Source of the DNA: Lachnospiraceae bacterium UBA3866
Lineage (GTDB): Bacteria; Bacillota; Clostridia; Lachnospirales; Lachnospiraceae
Direction: 5' to 3'
DNA length: 14,713 bases
Assembly: GCA_002392345.1 (NCBI GenBank)
Contig: DGGU01000007.1
Span: forward strand, 1 to 14,713
Positions 7,489 to 14,550 of the stretch are shown here, in pieces. Made by a program: the position numbers and the translations under genes. Below the pieces are notes generated by a model. The model had not been told where the DNA came from and made no database searches. It saw only the letters and a program-made list of their open reading frames with translations. Numbering within the stretch: position 1 is the stretch's first letter; each line of letters begins with the position of its first letter.

Positions 7489-7514
7489 CGAGCACTTAAT
7501 TGCTCGCCCCTACA
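7489..7514 (-). repeat. Small palindromic repeat (REP-like), TGTAGGGGCG plus hairpin
   Basis: Read on the - strand, TGTAGGGGCG is followed by the hairpin CGAGCA-loop-TGCTCG (6-bp stem, 6-nt loop; 7489-7506 on the + strand). The same ten bases recur at 12119-12128, also followed by a GC-rich hairpin with a different stem. The element lies between the activase stop and the rfbC SD and could act as an intercistronic mRNA-processing or stabilising hairpin. Confidence 0.5.
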
Positions 7515-7517
7515 GAA

Positions 7518-10500
7518 TTATTTTAGGTTACTGAATGCTGATGATAGCATTAATTTAATTCTATTTAATTGGTTAACTTCAGATGCACCAGGGTCGTAAT
7601 CGATAGCAACGATGTTGGCATCCTTATAATTCTTCTTAAGTTCTTTGATGACACCCTTACCTACTATGTGATTAGGTAGGCAACCAAATGGCTGAGTGCA
7701 GACGATGTTAGGGACATTGCTGTTTATGAGTTCTAGCATCTCGCCAGTTAAGAACCAACCTTCACCAGTCTGATTTCCTATAGATACATATTTCTTAGCC
7801 ATGTGAGCAAGATTTTTTATATGAGCTTGCTCATTAAAGTGAGCTGATCTTCTTAGAGCCTTCCTTGCAGGATTTCTCAAAAACTCTATAAATGATATAG
7901 CTATATTAGATATGATTTTTGATGCGGATTCGAAACCGAGATATTTCGATTTAAAGTTGCTATTGTAAAGTGAGTAGAGCATGAAGTCCATAAGGTCTGG
8001 CATGACTGCTTCTGCACCTTCTTTTTCAAGGAGTTCTACTATATTATTGTTGGCAAGACTTGAAAACTTAACTAGGATTTCACCAACTATACCAACCTTT
8101 GGTTTCTTGATATCAAGTCTTTCTACATGATCGAAATCATATATGATATCTTCACACATTTTTTTAAATGTGAAGAAGGATACCTTTTCTTTGGTTAAAA
8201 ACTCTATGCATTTCTCTCTCCATTTTTTGTGAAGAGCATTAGTCTCGCCAGGATTCTTTTCATAAGGTCTTGTCGCATATACAACTCTCATGAATATGTC
8301 GCCAAATATCACAGCATAACATATCTTCATAATCATAGGGAGATTGTAAGTGAGGCCGGGGTTTTTCTCCATACCATTATAATTGATAGAGACTACAGGG
8401 ATCTGCTCCATGTGAGCCTTTCTAAGGGCACGGCGGATGAAACCTACATAATTAGAAGCTCTACAGCCTCCGCCGGTTTGGGTCATCATGATAGCTATGT
8501 GATTAAGATCAAGAGTCTTATCGTTGATTAGCTCATCCATGATTTGACCTACAACTATTAGTGATGGATAGCAGGCATCATTGTTAACATATTTGAGGCC
8601 CATGTCTATGACATTGCGGTTATTATTTTGAAGGATTTTAACATGGTAGCCACAAGAGTTGATAGCAGGCTCGAGTAGATCAAAATGAATAGGGCTCATA
8701 TTAGGTGCAAGTATGGTATGAGTTTTTCTCATCTCTTCAGTAAATATAACTCTATTATAGTTTGATGGCATGATGACACGAGTTTTATCTTTTCTTATGT
8801 TGATGGCAGAGATGAGAGATCTTATCCTTATACGAGCAGAGCCTATATTATTGACCTCGTCAATCTTAAGAAGAGTATATATCTTAGATGAACCAGAAAG
8901 TATATCCATAACTTGGTCAGTGGTTACTGCATCAAGACCGCAGCCAAATGAATTGAGCTGAATTAAATCTATGTCATCACGATTTTTTACTAAGTTTGCA
9001 CATGCATAAAGACGAGTGTGATACATCCATTGGTCTGTGACAATTATTGGGCGTTCAATTTTACCAAGGTGTGATACAGAGTCTTCAGTCAGAACAGCAA
9101 AACCATAACTCTCTATGAGGTCAGGTATGCCATGATGAACTTCGCTATCTACATGATAAGGTCTACCTGCGAGTATGATACCATGAGCATGATTTTCTTT
9201 TATCCAAGCGAGAGTTTCTTCGCCTTTTTTCTTCATGTCATCTCTTGATTTTATAAGTTCATCCCAAGCGACATTTATAGCGTGGTCAATCTCTGAGATG
9301 GTTATATCTTTAGGGAAATAATTATAATTTTGTATTGCCTTAGTAAGTGATGCTGATAGAGAGTCTTTATCAGTAAATGGTAAAAATGGATTATAGAACT
9401 TTATACTTTTTAGGTGTAGGTTTTCTACATTATTTTTAATATTCTCTGCATATGATGTAACCATAGGACAGTTGTAGTGGTTTTGTGCAGATGCAGTTTC
9501 GTTTCTTTCAAATGGGACACAAGGCATGAAGATAAACTTCGCACCATTTGCTATAAGCCACTCTATATGCCCGTGGACTAGTTTTGCAGGATAGCATTCT
9601 GACTCTGAAGGGATAGACTCAATGCCCATCTCGTAAAGTTTTCTACTTGAGATAGGAGATAGTAGGACAGAGTAACCAAGTGTCTTAAAGAAGCTAGCCC
9701 AGAATGGGAAGTTTTCGTACATGTTGAGAACTCTTGGTATGCCTATAAGCCCTCTAGGTGCTTTATCTAAAGGAAGTGGCTCATAGTCGAACATCCTTTT
9801 AGCCTTATACTCAAAGAGGTTAGGGGCTTTGCTTTCTTTCTTTTCAAAGCCAAGACCTCTTTCACAGCGGTTGCCGGATACAAATCGCCTGTCGAACTTA
9901 CCTTCAGCATTTTTAAATGCATTGATAGTTAGAACACAGTTGTTGAGACATTTGCCACATCTTGTTATAGTGGTTTTATACTCAAGATTGATGATATCGT
10001 CAAGAGAAAGCATACCAGTCTCAAACTTACCTTCCTTCTCAATGGCAAGATAATATCTCTCTTTAGCTATTAGTGCAGCACCAAATGCCCCCATGATACC
10101 AGCAATATCAGGGCGGACTACATCGCGACCGGTGATTTTCTCAAGTGCACGGAGAACGGAGTCATTGTAGAAAGTGCCACCTTGAACTACGATGTTGTCA
10201 CCAAGAAGTTTTGGGTCGGTTATTTTTATAACTTTATATAATGCATTTTTGATTACAGAATAAGATAGGCCTGCACTTATATCGGAAACTGATGCTCCTT
10301 CCTTCTGAGCTTGCTTTACATTGGAATTCATAAACACAGTGCAGCGAGTTCCAAGGTCAATAGGCTTCTTAGAAAAGAGCGCGACTTTAGCAAATTCCTT
10401 TACTTGAAAATTAAGGCTTTTAGCAAATGTCTCTATAAAAGAACCACAGCCTGATGAGCAAGCCTCATTTAAGAGAACATTATCGACATAGCCATCTTTA

Positions 10501-11786
10501 ATTTTGATATATTTCATATCTTGGCCGCCGATGTCAAGGATGGCATCGACATTTGGGTTGAAGAAAGTAGCGCCGTAGTAGTGTGCTATAGTTTCAACTT
10601 CACCAAAGTCAAGACAGAAGGCTGATTTAAGAAGTTGCTCGCCATAACCTGTAGAGCAACTTGCACAGATTTTGCAATCAGCTGGCAATAATTCTTTTAG
10701 ATTTTTGATGGCTCTTTTTGCTGTGTCTATAGTTGAACCATTGTTATTATCATAGAAACTGTGGAGGAGCTTGCCGTCTTTGGAGATGAGAGCAAATTTT
10801 GTTGTGGTTGAGCCAGCATCGATTCCAAGGAAACATTCTCCTTTATATTCTGATAAATCTGCTTTTCCTACAGTTGCAAGTGAATGTCTGTATTTAAAAT
10901 CTTCGTATTCTTTATCATCATTAAAAAGTGGGTCGAGTCTTTTTATCTCGACATTAAGACGAACTCCAGCATCAAGTTTTGCTATCATATCAGACATTGT
11001 AGTTATTGTGTTTTCTTTAAGATCGCATAGACAACATCCGATAGCTGCATAGAGGTGGGAGTTCTCAGGATTGATTATAGTTTCATCAGTTAGATTGAGA
11101 GTTCTAATGAAAGCATTTCTAAGTTCAGATAGATAGTGAAGTGGGCCGCCGAGGAAAGCTACATGACCTTTGATAGGTTTGCCGCATGCAAGCCCTGAGA
11201 TGGTCTGATTTACGACAGCTTGGAAGATAGATGCTGATAGGTCTTCTTTAGTTGCGCCTTCATTGATAAGTGGCTGTATATCAGATTTTGCAAATACGCC
11301 GCATCTTGCAGCGATAGGATATATCATTTTATAGCCTTTAGCATATTCGTTAAGGCCTGCTGAATCAGTCTTAAGAAGTGAGGCCATCTGGTCTATAAAT
11401 GAACCTGTGCCACCTGCACATATACCGTTCATCCTTTGATCAACTGATGTCCCATCAAAATATATTATCTTAGCATCTTCGCCGCCAAGTTCTATAGCAA
11501 CATCGCACCGACCATTGAGTTTCTTAAGGGCGGTAGAGACAGCTATAACTTCTTGAGTGAAATTGGTGCTAAGTGCGCTAGCAAGAGAGAGACCGCCTGA
11601 GCCTGTGATACAGGCGCTCACTTCAATATCGCCAAGCTTACTATAAGCCTCCTTAAGAAGCTCGCTAAGTGATGCTTGGATATTGGCGAGATGTCTCTTA
11701 TATTCGCCATAAAGTATGCGGTTTTCTTCGTCGGTTATTACAACTTTAACAGTCGTGCTACCGATGTCGATACCAAGTCTTTTCAT
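7518..11786 (-). CDS. Fused 2-hydroxyacyl-CoA dehydratase activase / dehydratase-like protein (BadF/BadG/HgdC family)
   Basis: A 1422-residue cytosolic iron-sulfur ATPase. Two ASKHA ATPase domains come first. Domain 1 (about 1-255) has GIDIGST at 5-11 and the cluster cysteines Cys123 (GICAGGTGSF) and Cys162 (ARCGVF). Domain 2 (about 319-575) has GIDAGST at 321-327, DIGGQD at 418-423, and Cys443 and Cys482 with an extra Cys447 (SSGCGSF). A cysteine cluster follows (Cys610, 613, 617, 641), then DUF2229 (from about 678) and a C-terminal part resembling the dehydratase HgdB or double-cubane-cluster subunits, with Cys949, Cys1072, Cys1108 (GGGCRASNY), Cys1363 and Cys1369. The family drives very low-potential electrons into Fe-S reductases by ATP hydrolysis. 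The substrate is unknown; this ~1400-residue fused form is a known, poorly characterised clostridial type. First gene of the operon with rfbC and the pseudouridine synthase. It lacks an SD and seems leaderless. Confidence 0.92.
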   Translation of the reverse strand: MKRLGIDIGSTTVKVVITDEENRILYGEYKRHLANIQASLSELLKEAYSKLGDIEVSACITGSGGLSLASALSTNFTQEVIAVSTALKKLNGRCDVAIELGGEDAKIIYFDGTSVDQRMNGICAGGTGSFIDQMASLLKTDSAGLNEYAKGYKMIYPIAARCGVFAKSDIQPLINEGATKEDLSASIFQAVVNQTISGLACGKPIKGHVAFLGGPLHYLSELRNAFIRTLNLTDETIINPENSHLYAAIGCCLCDLKENTITTMSDMIAKLDAGVRLNVEIKRLDPLFNDDKEYEDFKYRHSLATVGKADLSEYKGECFLGIDAGSTTTKFALISKDGKLLHSFYDNNNGSTIDTAKRAIKNLKELLPADCKICASCSTGYGEQLLKSAFCLDFGEVETIAHYYGATFFNPNVDAILDIGGQDMKYIKIKDGYVDNVLLNEACSSGCGSFIETFAKSLNFQVKEFAKVALFSKKPIDLGTRCTVFMNSNVKQAQKEGASVSDISAGLSYSVIKNALYKVIKITDPKLLGDNIVVQGGTFYNDSVLRALEKITGRDVVRPDIAGIMGAFGAALIAKERYYLAIEKEGKFETGMLSLDDIINLEYKTTITRCGKCLNNCVLTINAFKNAEGKFDRRFVSGNRCERGLGFEKKESKAPNLFEYKAKRMFDYEPLPLDKAPRGLIGIPRVLNMYENFPFWASFFKTLGYSVLLSPISSRKLYEMGIESIPSESECYPAKLVHGHIEWLIANGAKFIFMPCVPFERNETASAQNHYNCPMVTSYAENIKNNVENLHLKSIKFYNPFLPFTDKDSLSASLTKAIQNYNYFPKDITISEIDHAINVAWDELIKSRDDMKKKGEETLAWIKENHAHGIILAGRPYHVDSEVHHGIPDLIESYGFAVLTEDSVSHLGKIERPIIVTDQWMYHTRLYACANLVKNRDDIDLIQLNSFGCGLDAVTTDQVMDILSGSSKIYTLLKIDEVNNIGSARIRIRSLISAINIRKDKTRVIMPSNYNRVIFTEEMRKTHTILAPNMSPIHFDLLEPAINSCGYHVKILQNNNRNVIDMGLKYVNNDACYPSLIVVGQIMDELINDKTLDLNHIAIMMTQTGGGCRASNYVGFIRRALRKAHMEQIPVVSINYNGMEKNPGLTYNLPMIMKICYAVIFGDIFMRVVYATRPYEKNPGETNALHKKWREKCIEFLTKEKVSFFTFKKMCEDIIYDFDHVERLDIKKPKVGIVGEILVKFSSLANNNIVELLEKEGAEAVMPDLMDFMLYSLYNSNFKSKYLGFESASKIISNIAISFIEFLRNPARKALRRSAHFNEQAHIKNLAHMAKKYVSIGNQTGEGWFLTGEMLELINSNVPNIVCTQPFGCLPNHIVGKGVIKELKKNYKDANIVAIDYDPGASEVNQLNRIKLMLSSAFSNLK

Positions 11787-11793
11787 ATGGAAA

Positions 11794-11822
11794 ATTATAG
11801 CATTTTTACGGGCATTTTACAA
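11794..11822 (-). promoter_or_regulatory. Strong promoter predicting a leaderless activase mRNA
   Basis: On the - strand, TTGTAA (11822-11817) and a perfect TATAAT (11799-11794) are 17 bp apart, and the -10 box is preceded by TGC (extended -10). Only 7 nt (TTTCCAT) separate the -10 box from the ATG at 11786, so transcription should start at or 1 nt before the start codon. No SD exists. The box lies directly beside, but outside, the leader repeat that begins at 11824. Confidence 0.7.
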
Positions 11823-11823
11823 A

Positions 11824-12000
11824 CCCCCTATGCTGACCCTCTATCTTTTCAAAAAGCATGGAGGTTGTACTGGGGAGTATAAATACGATTATAAAGAATA
11901 AGGCTTATAGCGAGCAATTTTGGACGCTTGGTCCTCGCAATGAGATTATCTAAGGTTTTAGAATTTTGCTAAAAGCAGCTGCAAAATCCTAAAACCTAAG
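11824..12000 (+). repeat. Leader repeat, copy 1
   Basis: Long direct repeat matching 14551-14713. Positions 11861-11920 are identical to 14588-14647 (60 of 60 bases). The following ~65 bases differ by one indel and a few substitutions, and the first 37 bases are more diverged. It contains, in order, an imperfect hairpin (CCTCTAT paired with ATGGAGG, 11838-11863), a promoter-like pair, the dyad ATAAG-G-CTTAT, a GCGAG/CTCGC stem (11910-11938) and a long stem-loop (11943-12007). It holds no gene. It lies directly upstream of the secreted-protein gene and is best read as that gene's promoter and structured leader; a MITE is the alternative. Confidence 0.85.
11865..11908 (+). promoter_or_regulatory. 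Possible promoter and operator of the secreted-protein gene
   Basis: TTGTAC (11865-11870) and TATAAA (11890-11895) are 19 bp apart, longer than ideal. The perfect dyad ATAAG-G-CTTAT (11898-11908) would straddle the start point near 11902. All three elements are unchanged in the second repeat copy (14592-14597, 14617-14622, 14625-14635). This would give a leader of about 270 nt before the ATG at 12174. Conservation supports function, but the spacing makes the promoter call tentative. Confidence 0.35.
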
Positions 12001-12007
12001 AAAATCT
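11943..12007 (+). promoter_or_regulatory. Long stem-loop in the leader
   Basis: AGGTTTTAG-ATTTTGC (11953-11969) pairs with GCAAAAT-CTAAAACCT (11981-11997) with one internal mismatch and an 11-nt loop. The stem may be extended by AGATT/AATCT at its base. No T-run follows on either strand, so it is not an intrinsic terminator. The left arm is present in repeat copy 2 with two substitutions (14679-14695 region); its right arm lies past the window edge. Confidence 0.6.
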
Positions 12008-12173
12008 AAACATTACTGCGGAACCGCCAAAACAGCTCTGGCTTGCACAATTCCCAAATTAGTTTTTGAGCGAGGCATAAGCCTGACAGCAATACATACG
12101 TAGTATGTGCAATCGAAATGTAGGGGCGCAGGCTTGCCAAGCCCGAATCGAACAGGTCGTAGAATGTTAAATT
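12001..12173 (+). promoter_or_regulatory. Rest of the structured 5' leader before the secreted-protein gene
   Basis: This 173-bp non-coding stretch continues from the leader repeat to the ATG. It holds several small hairpins: GCCA/TGGC (12027-12043 region), AGGC-ataa-GCCT (12073-12084 region), ACATAC-gta-GTATGT (12093-12107 region) and the TGTAGGGGCG repeat with GGCTT-gcc-AAGCC. I recognise no known riboswitch or RNA family in it. No strong SD precedes the ATG; the nearest candidate, AGGT at 12154-12157, is 16 nt away. Confidence 0.4.
12119..12144 (+). repeat. Small palindromic repeat (REP-like), second copy
   Basis: TGTAGGGGCG (12119-12128) is followed by the hairpin GGCTT-gcc-AAGCC (12131-12143). 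The ten-base head is identical to the element at 7505-7514 on the opposite strand, while the hairpin stem differs, as expected of a dispersed palindromic repeat family with a fixed head and variable stem. Confidence 0.5.
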
Positions 12174-13736
12174 ATGAAAAAGAGCACAAGATATATTAAG
12201 AAAGCACTTGCTACTTTTTTAGTTGTGCTTATGAGTATAAATACCTTTGCCGCCGTAGTCGGCGACAATGACGGAGCAGCCTTCATTACAAAGGCGGAGT
12301 TCGATAGTCTTAAAAATGACTTTCAGAGCCAACTTGATACATATAATAGTTCTATAGATAATAAGATAGACGGGGCGATAGCGAGTTATCTGGAGGGGAT
12401 TAAACTTAAAAAAGCTCAACAAAAAACAAATCTTTGTTATTTTGATGGAAAGCACATAACGTCAATAAGAGAAAATTATCAAGATATTAATTGGAAAGAA
12501 GGATTGATGTCTATTAACTTGACATTATTTTTTATGTGTACTGCTGGTAATGGGCAATGGACTGAAGGTACAGTAGGTGTTAATGGAGAATCGCCAGTAG
12601 CATTTAAAGAACTCTCTATTACTTCGCTAAATAGAAACAAAACGGAACCTGATAAATCAAGAGCAATTTGGGTCGGATTACTTGAAAAAACATATACATA
12701 TACTTCTCATGCACCTATGCTGAATTTTAGTTGGTATCCAGGAAATTTAGCAGCTACTTTGTATGTTGGTCCTGGGTATGGTGTGTGTGGTATGTCTGAT
12801 GTAAGTAACTGGTGCACTGAAACATGGGGTACTGGTTCAGGTCGTCCTACAATGATTAAACCAGCTTGGGGAACAAATACAACTACTGCATGGTGTTATG
12901 GTTTTAATGGACAAGTTTATGATATGTCCGTGAAGGAATTAGGTCGGGAATTTGAACATATAATTGTAAATGGAAATAATACGTGTAGGCGTTTTACAAA
13001 TATTGATGCTTTTACTGATTTTTCTTGGGATAAAGATGGATATGGAACAACATCCATTCATACACAATGGACTGTAGGGTCACAACTTTTCAAAAAAGGT
13101 TTTACTTGCAATGTTATGCAAATTAATGGTGGAAATAGATTCCTGAGCCAGCCAAGTGTTGAGGTAAGTAATACGCACCAATATTCAGGTACTGATTCGA
13201 CATGGGCTTGGAGGCGAATATTGCCTTTCAATGGTTTCGTGGATCAATTAGAAAATTGGAATCAGATAGCTACTACTGATTATGATACGCTTGCTTCAAC
13301 TCTTAAATCACTCTATAACATTAATTCATATTATGTTGATGGAAATGGTAAAACGCATTTGCTAATTTGTGCTGGTGCACCAGTTTATTATAATGAATCT
13401 GCAGATCAAGTGGATGTTGTATTTGAAGTAGAATTTGTAGACAAAACAAAAAATTATGCTTTATTCTTAAAGGATGTTCCTTTTGTAAGAGGTTTAGAGC
13501 CTTCAGCTGATGCTACATATAAGTATAATACTGTGAGAAAAGGTTCAAATGAAACAGATCCAAATGCAACACAAGGAGCATTTAACAATTCAATTTTGGT
13601 TGAAAATGGGAAGGGGACATATAGGGTAACACTTGAACCAAATAAATGTCTTTTTATGAAGTGGGGATTTAATGATGTAAGTGTTACTGGAGGTGGTAAA
13701 TTAATTCCACCTAAAAATGTTACTATCTATAGTTAA
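12174..13736 (+). CDS. Unrecognised secreted Trp- and Cys-rich protein, possible member of a repeated family
   Basis: A 520-residue exported protein with no family I can name. A Sec signal peptide (KK/R-rich start, hydrophobic core ATFLVVLMS) should be cut after about Ala26. Residues 38-80 (ITKAEFDSLKNDFQSQLD onward) form an amphipathic, probably coiled-coil helix. The body (about 88-520) has 14 tryptophans and 9 cysteines, is rich in Gly/Thr/Asn and looks beta-rich; it may bind a ligand or surface. There is no LPXTG motif, lipobox, transmembrane anchor or recognised enzyme motif. The first 80 codons seem more GC-rich and use ATA for Ile 4 of 7 times, while the body uses ATT 13, ATA 5 and ATC 1 times, hinting at a mosaic gene. 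The SD is weak. It follows the repeated leader and ends before a strong terminator. Confidence 0.8.
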   Translation: MKKSTRYIKKALATFLVVLMSINTFAAVVGDNDGAAFITKAEFDSLKNDFQSQLDTYNSSIDNKIDGAIASYLEGIKLKKAQQKTNLCYFDGKHITSIRENYQDINWKEGLMSINLTLFFMCTAGNGQWTEGTVGVNGESPVAFKELSITSLNRNKTEPDKSRAIWVGLLEKTYTYTSHAPMLNFSWYPGNLAATLYVGPGYGVCGMSDVSNWCTETWGTGSGRPTMIKPAWGTNTTTAWCYGFNGQVYDMSVKELGREFEHIIVNGNNTCRRFTNIDAFTDFSWDKDGYGTTSIHTQWTVGSQLFKKGFTCNVMQINGGNRFLSQPSVEVSNTHQYSGTDSTWAWRRILPFNGFVDQLENWNQIATTDYDTLASTLKSLYNINSYYVDGNGKTHLLICAGAPVYYNESADQVDVVFEVEFVDKTKNYALFLKDVPFVRGLEPSADATYKYNTVRKGSNETDPNATQGAFNNSILVENGKGTYRVTLEPNKCLFMKWGFNDVSVTGGGKLIPPKNVTIYS

Positions 13737-13768
13737 GTATAATAATAATTGATTCTAAAACAATTACA

Positions 13769-13809
13769 AAAAAATCAGGTATTTGCGAGATGCAGGTACC
13801 TGATTTTTT
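13769..13809. terminator. Bidirectional intrinsic terminator
   Basis: A 13-bp perfect stem, AAAAAATCAGGTA (13769-13781) with TACCTGATTTTTT (13797-13809), and a 15-nt loop. The A-run on one side and T-run on the other make it work in both directions: for the secreted-protein gene on the + strand and for the PIN toxin gene on the - strand, whose stop codon overlaps its right arm. Confidence 0.9.
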
Positions 13810-14200
13810 AGTTTAGAAATCTATTGTAAAATGTGGCAACTGTTATTATGTGTTTATGCTTTGGGAAATGTTTTGTATTGCCAGTAATTAAAATGGCATC
13901 ACTTTGCATAGCAATATCGTAAAAGACTCTATCAGATTCGTCAGGGAAAGAGATATAACTTTTTTTGTACTCTAAAATATATATTCCTTTAAGTCGTATA
14001 AATGATATTAGATATGATATTTTCGTTTTTTCAATATTAAATTTCTTTCTTGATAATACAGTTTTATATTCATCTATTATTTCTTCATTGTAACAGAGAG
14101 TATAAGTTCCATCAATCACCTTTTCTAAAATATAAAATGATTTATTATCAGAAGATAATAATGCAGAAACGAATACATTTGTGTCTATAACTATATTCAT
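13808..14200 (-). CDS. PIN-domain toxin of a type II toxin-antitoxin pair
   Basis: A 130-residue PIN-fold ribonuclease of the 'putative toxin-antitoxin system toxin component, PIN family' type (TIGR00305-like). It starts NIVIDTNVFVSALLS with the first metal-binding acid Asp6. Further acids are Glu40/Glu44 (EEIIDEYKTVLSRKKF) and Asp87/Asp90 in FPDESDRVFYDIA, followed by ILITGNTKHFP, typical of the family's C-terminal strand. All acidic positions appear intact, so it should be an active RNase when free of antitoxin. The ATG overlaps the antitoxin stop by 4 nt. The RNA target is unknown. It ends in the shared terminator with the secreted-protein gene. Confidence 0.88.
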   Translation of the reverse strand: MNIVIDTNVFVSALLSSDNKSFYILEKVIDGTYTLCYNEEIIDEYKTVLSRKKFNIEKTKISYLISFIRLKGIYILEYKKSYISFPDESDRVFYDIAMQSDAILITGNTKHFPKHKHIITVATFYNRFLN

Positions 14201-14463
14201 TTTTTGCTACTTCTGACAGAACGTATTTCTTTTTCTATCTCATCTTTAGAAAAATAACCTTTTGCTTTGCTGTCTTCTTTGATGCTATTTATAGCCCAGA
14301 GTGCTCGTGCAGATGCAATAAGAGATAAAGTGTTTAAGAATTTTTCGTCATCAGTTTTAATTAAGATACCTTTGGGTTTGCCATTGTTTGTGATGATTAC
14401 ATCATCATTTCCCCAAAGCTTTTTACTATTATTTCTTAAGTCCCTAATTGTGCAAAAGTTCAT
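14197..14463 (-). CDS. Phd/YefM-family antitoxin
   Basis: An 88-residue antitoxin. The start MNFCTIRDLRNNSKKLW and the segment VIITNNGKPKGILI are typical of the Phd/YefM DNA-binding domain, and the charged C-terminus (KGYFSKDEIEKEIRSV) is the likely toxin-wrapping tail. Start choice: an in-frame GTG at 14475 has no SD, whereas the ATG at 14463 is preceded by GGGGG at 5 nt and gives the family's usual N-terminus. The antitoxin gene precedes the toxin gene with a 4-bp overlap, the standard order. It should neutralise the PIN toxin by direct binding and repress the shared promoter. Confidence 0.88.
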   Translation of the reverse strand: MNFCTIRDLRNNSKKLWGNDDVIITNNGKPKGILIKTDDEKFLNTLSLIASARALWAINSIKEDSKAKGYFSKDEIEKEIRSVRSSKK

Positions 14464-14502
14464 ATTGACCCCCACATTACATAAATTTAATAGGCGTTAT
14501 AC

Positions 14503-14548
14503 ATATAATTCTTAAAATAATTATATACAATCGTGACACATTTGTCAA
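14503..14548 (-). promoter_or_regulatory. Consensus promoter and two operator dyads of the toxin-antitoxin pair
   Basis: On the - strand a perfect TTGACA (14548-14543) and perfect TATAAT (14525-14520) are 17 bp apart. One inverted repeat, TGACA-catt-TGTCA (14534-14547), overlaps the -35 box. A second, ATATAATT-8 nt-AATTATAT (14503-14526), covers the -10 box and start point. Such dyads over a TA promoter are the expected sites for antitoxin or complex autorepression. The two dyads differ in sequence, so they may bind different proteins. Confidence 0.8.
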
Positions 14549-14550
14549 CG

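Noticed and set aside
10771..11052. + strand frames within the activase gene (also near 8229, 8770, 9829 and 11676)
   Set aside because: All are antisense to continuous, motif-rich activase coding sequence and lack family features.
11943..12007. Long stem-loop as an intrinsic terminator
   Set aside because: No T-run follows the stem on either strand.
11824..12128. Leader repeat as a MITE bounded by CCCCCTA and TAGGGGCG ends
   Set aside because: The end match is short and the element sits at a consistent place before an exported-protein gene. No target-site duplication was found. A control-region repeat explains it better, though a MITE is not excluded.
11865..12173. Known riboswitch in the leader
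   Set aside because: I could not match the hairpins or conserved bases to any riboswitch class I know.
14464..14475. GTG start adding four residues to the antitoxin
   Set aside because: There is no SD before the GTG, and family N-termini begin at the MNF-type start at 14463.
14267..14515. 82-codon + strand frame over the antitoxin gene and its promoter
   Set aside because: It is antisense to the antitoxin and runs through the toxin-antitoxin promoter; a shadow frame.
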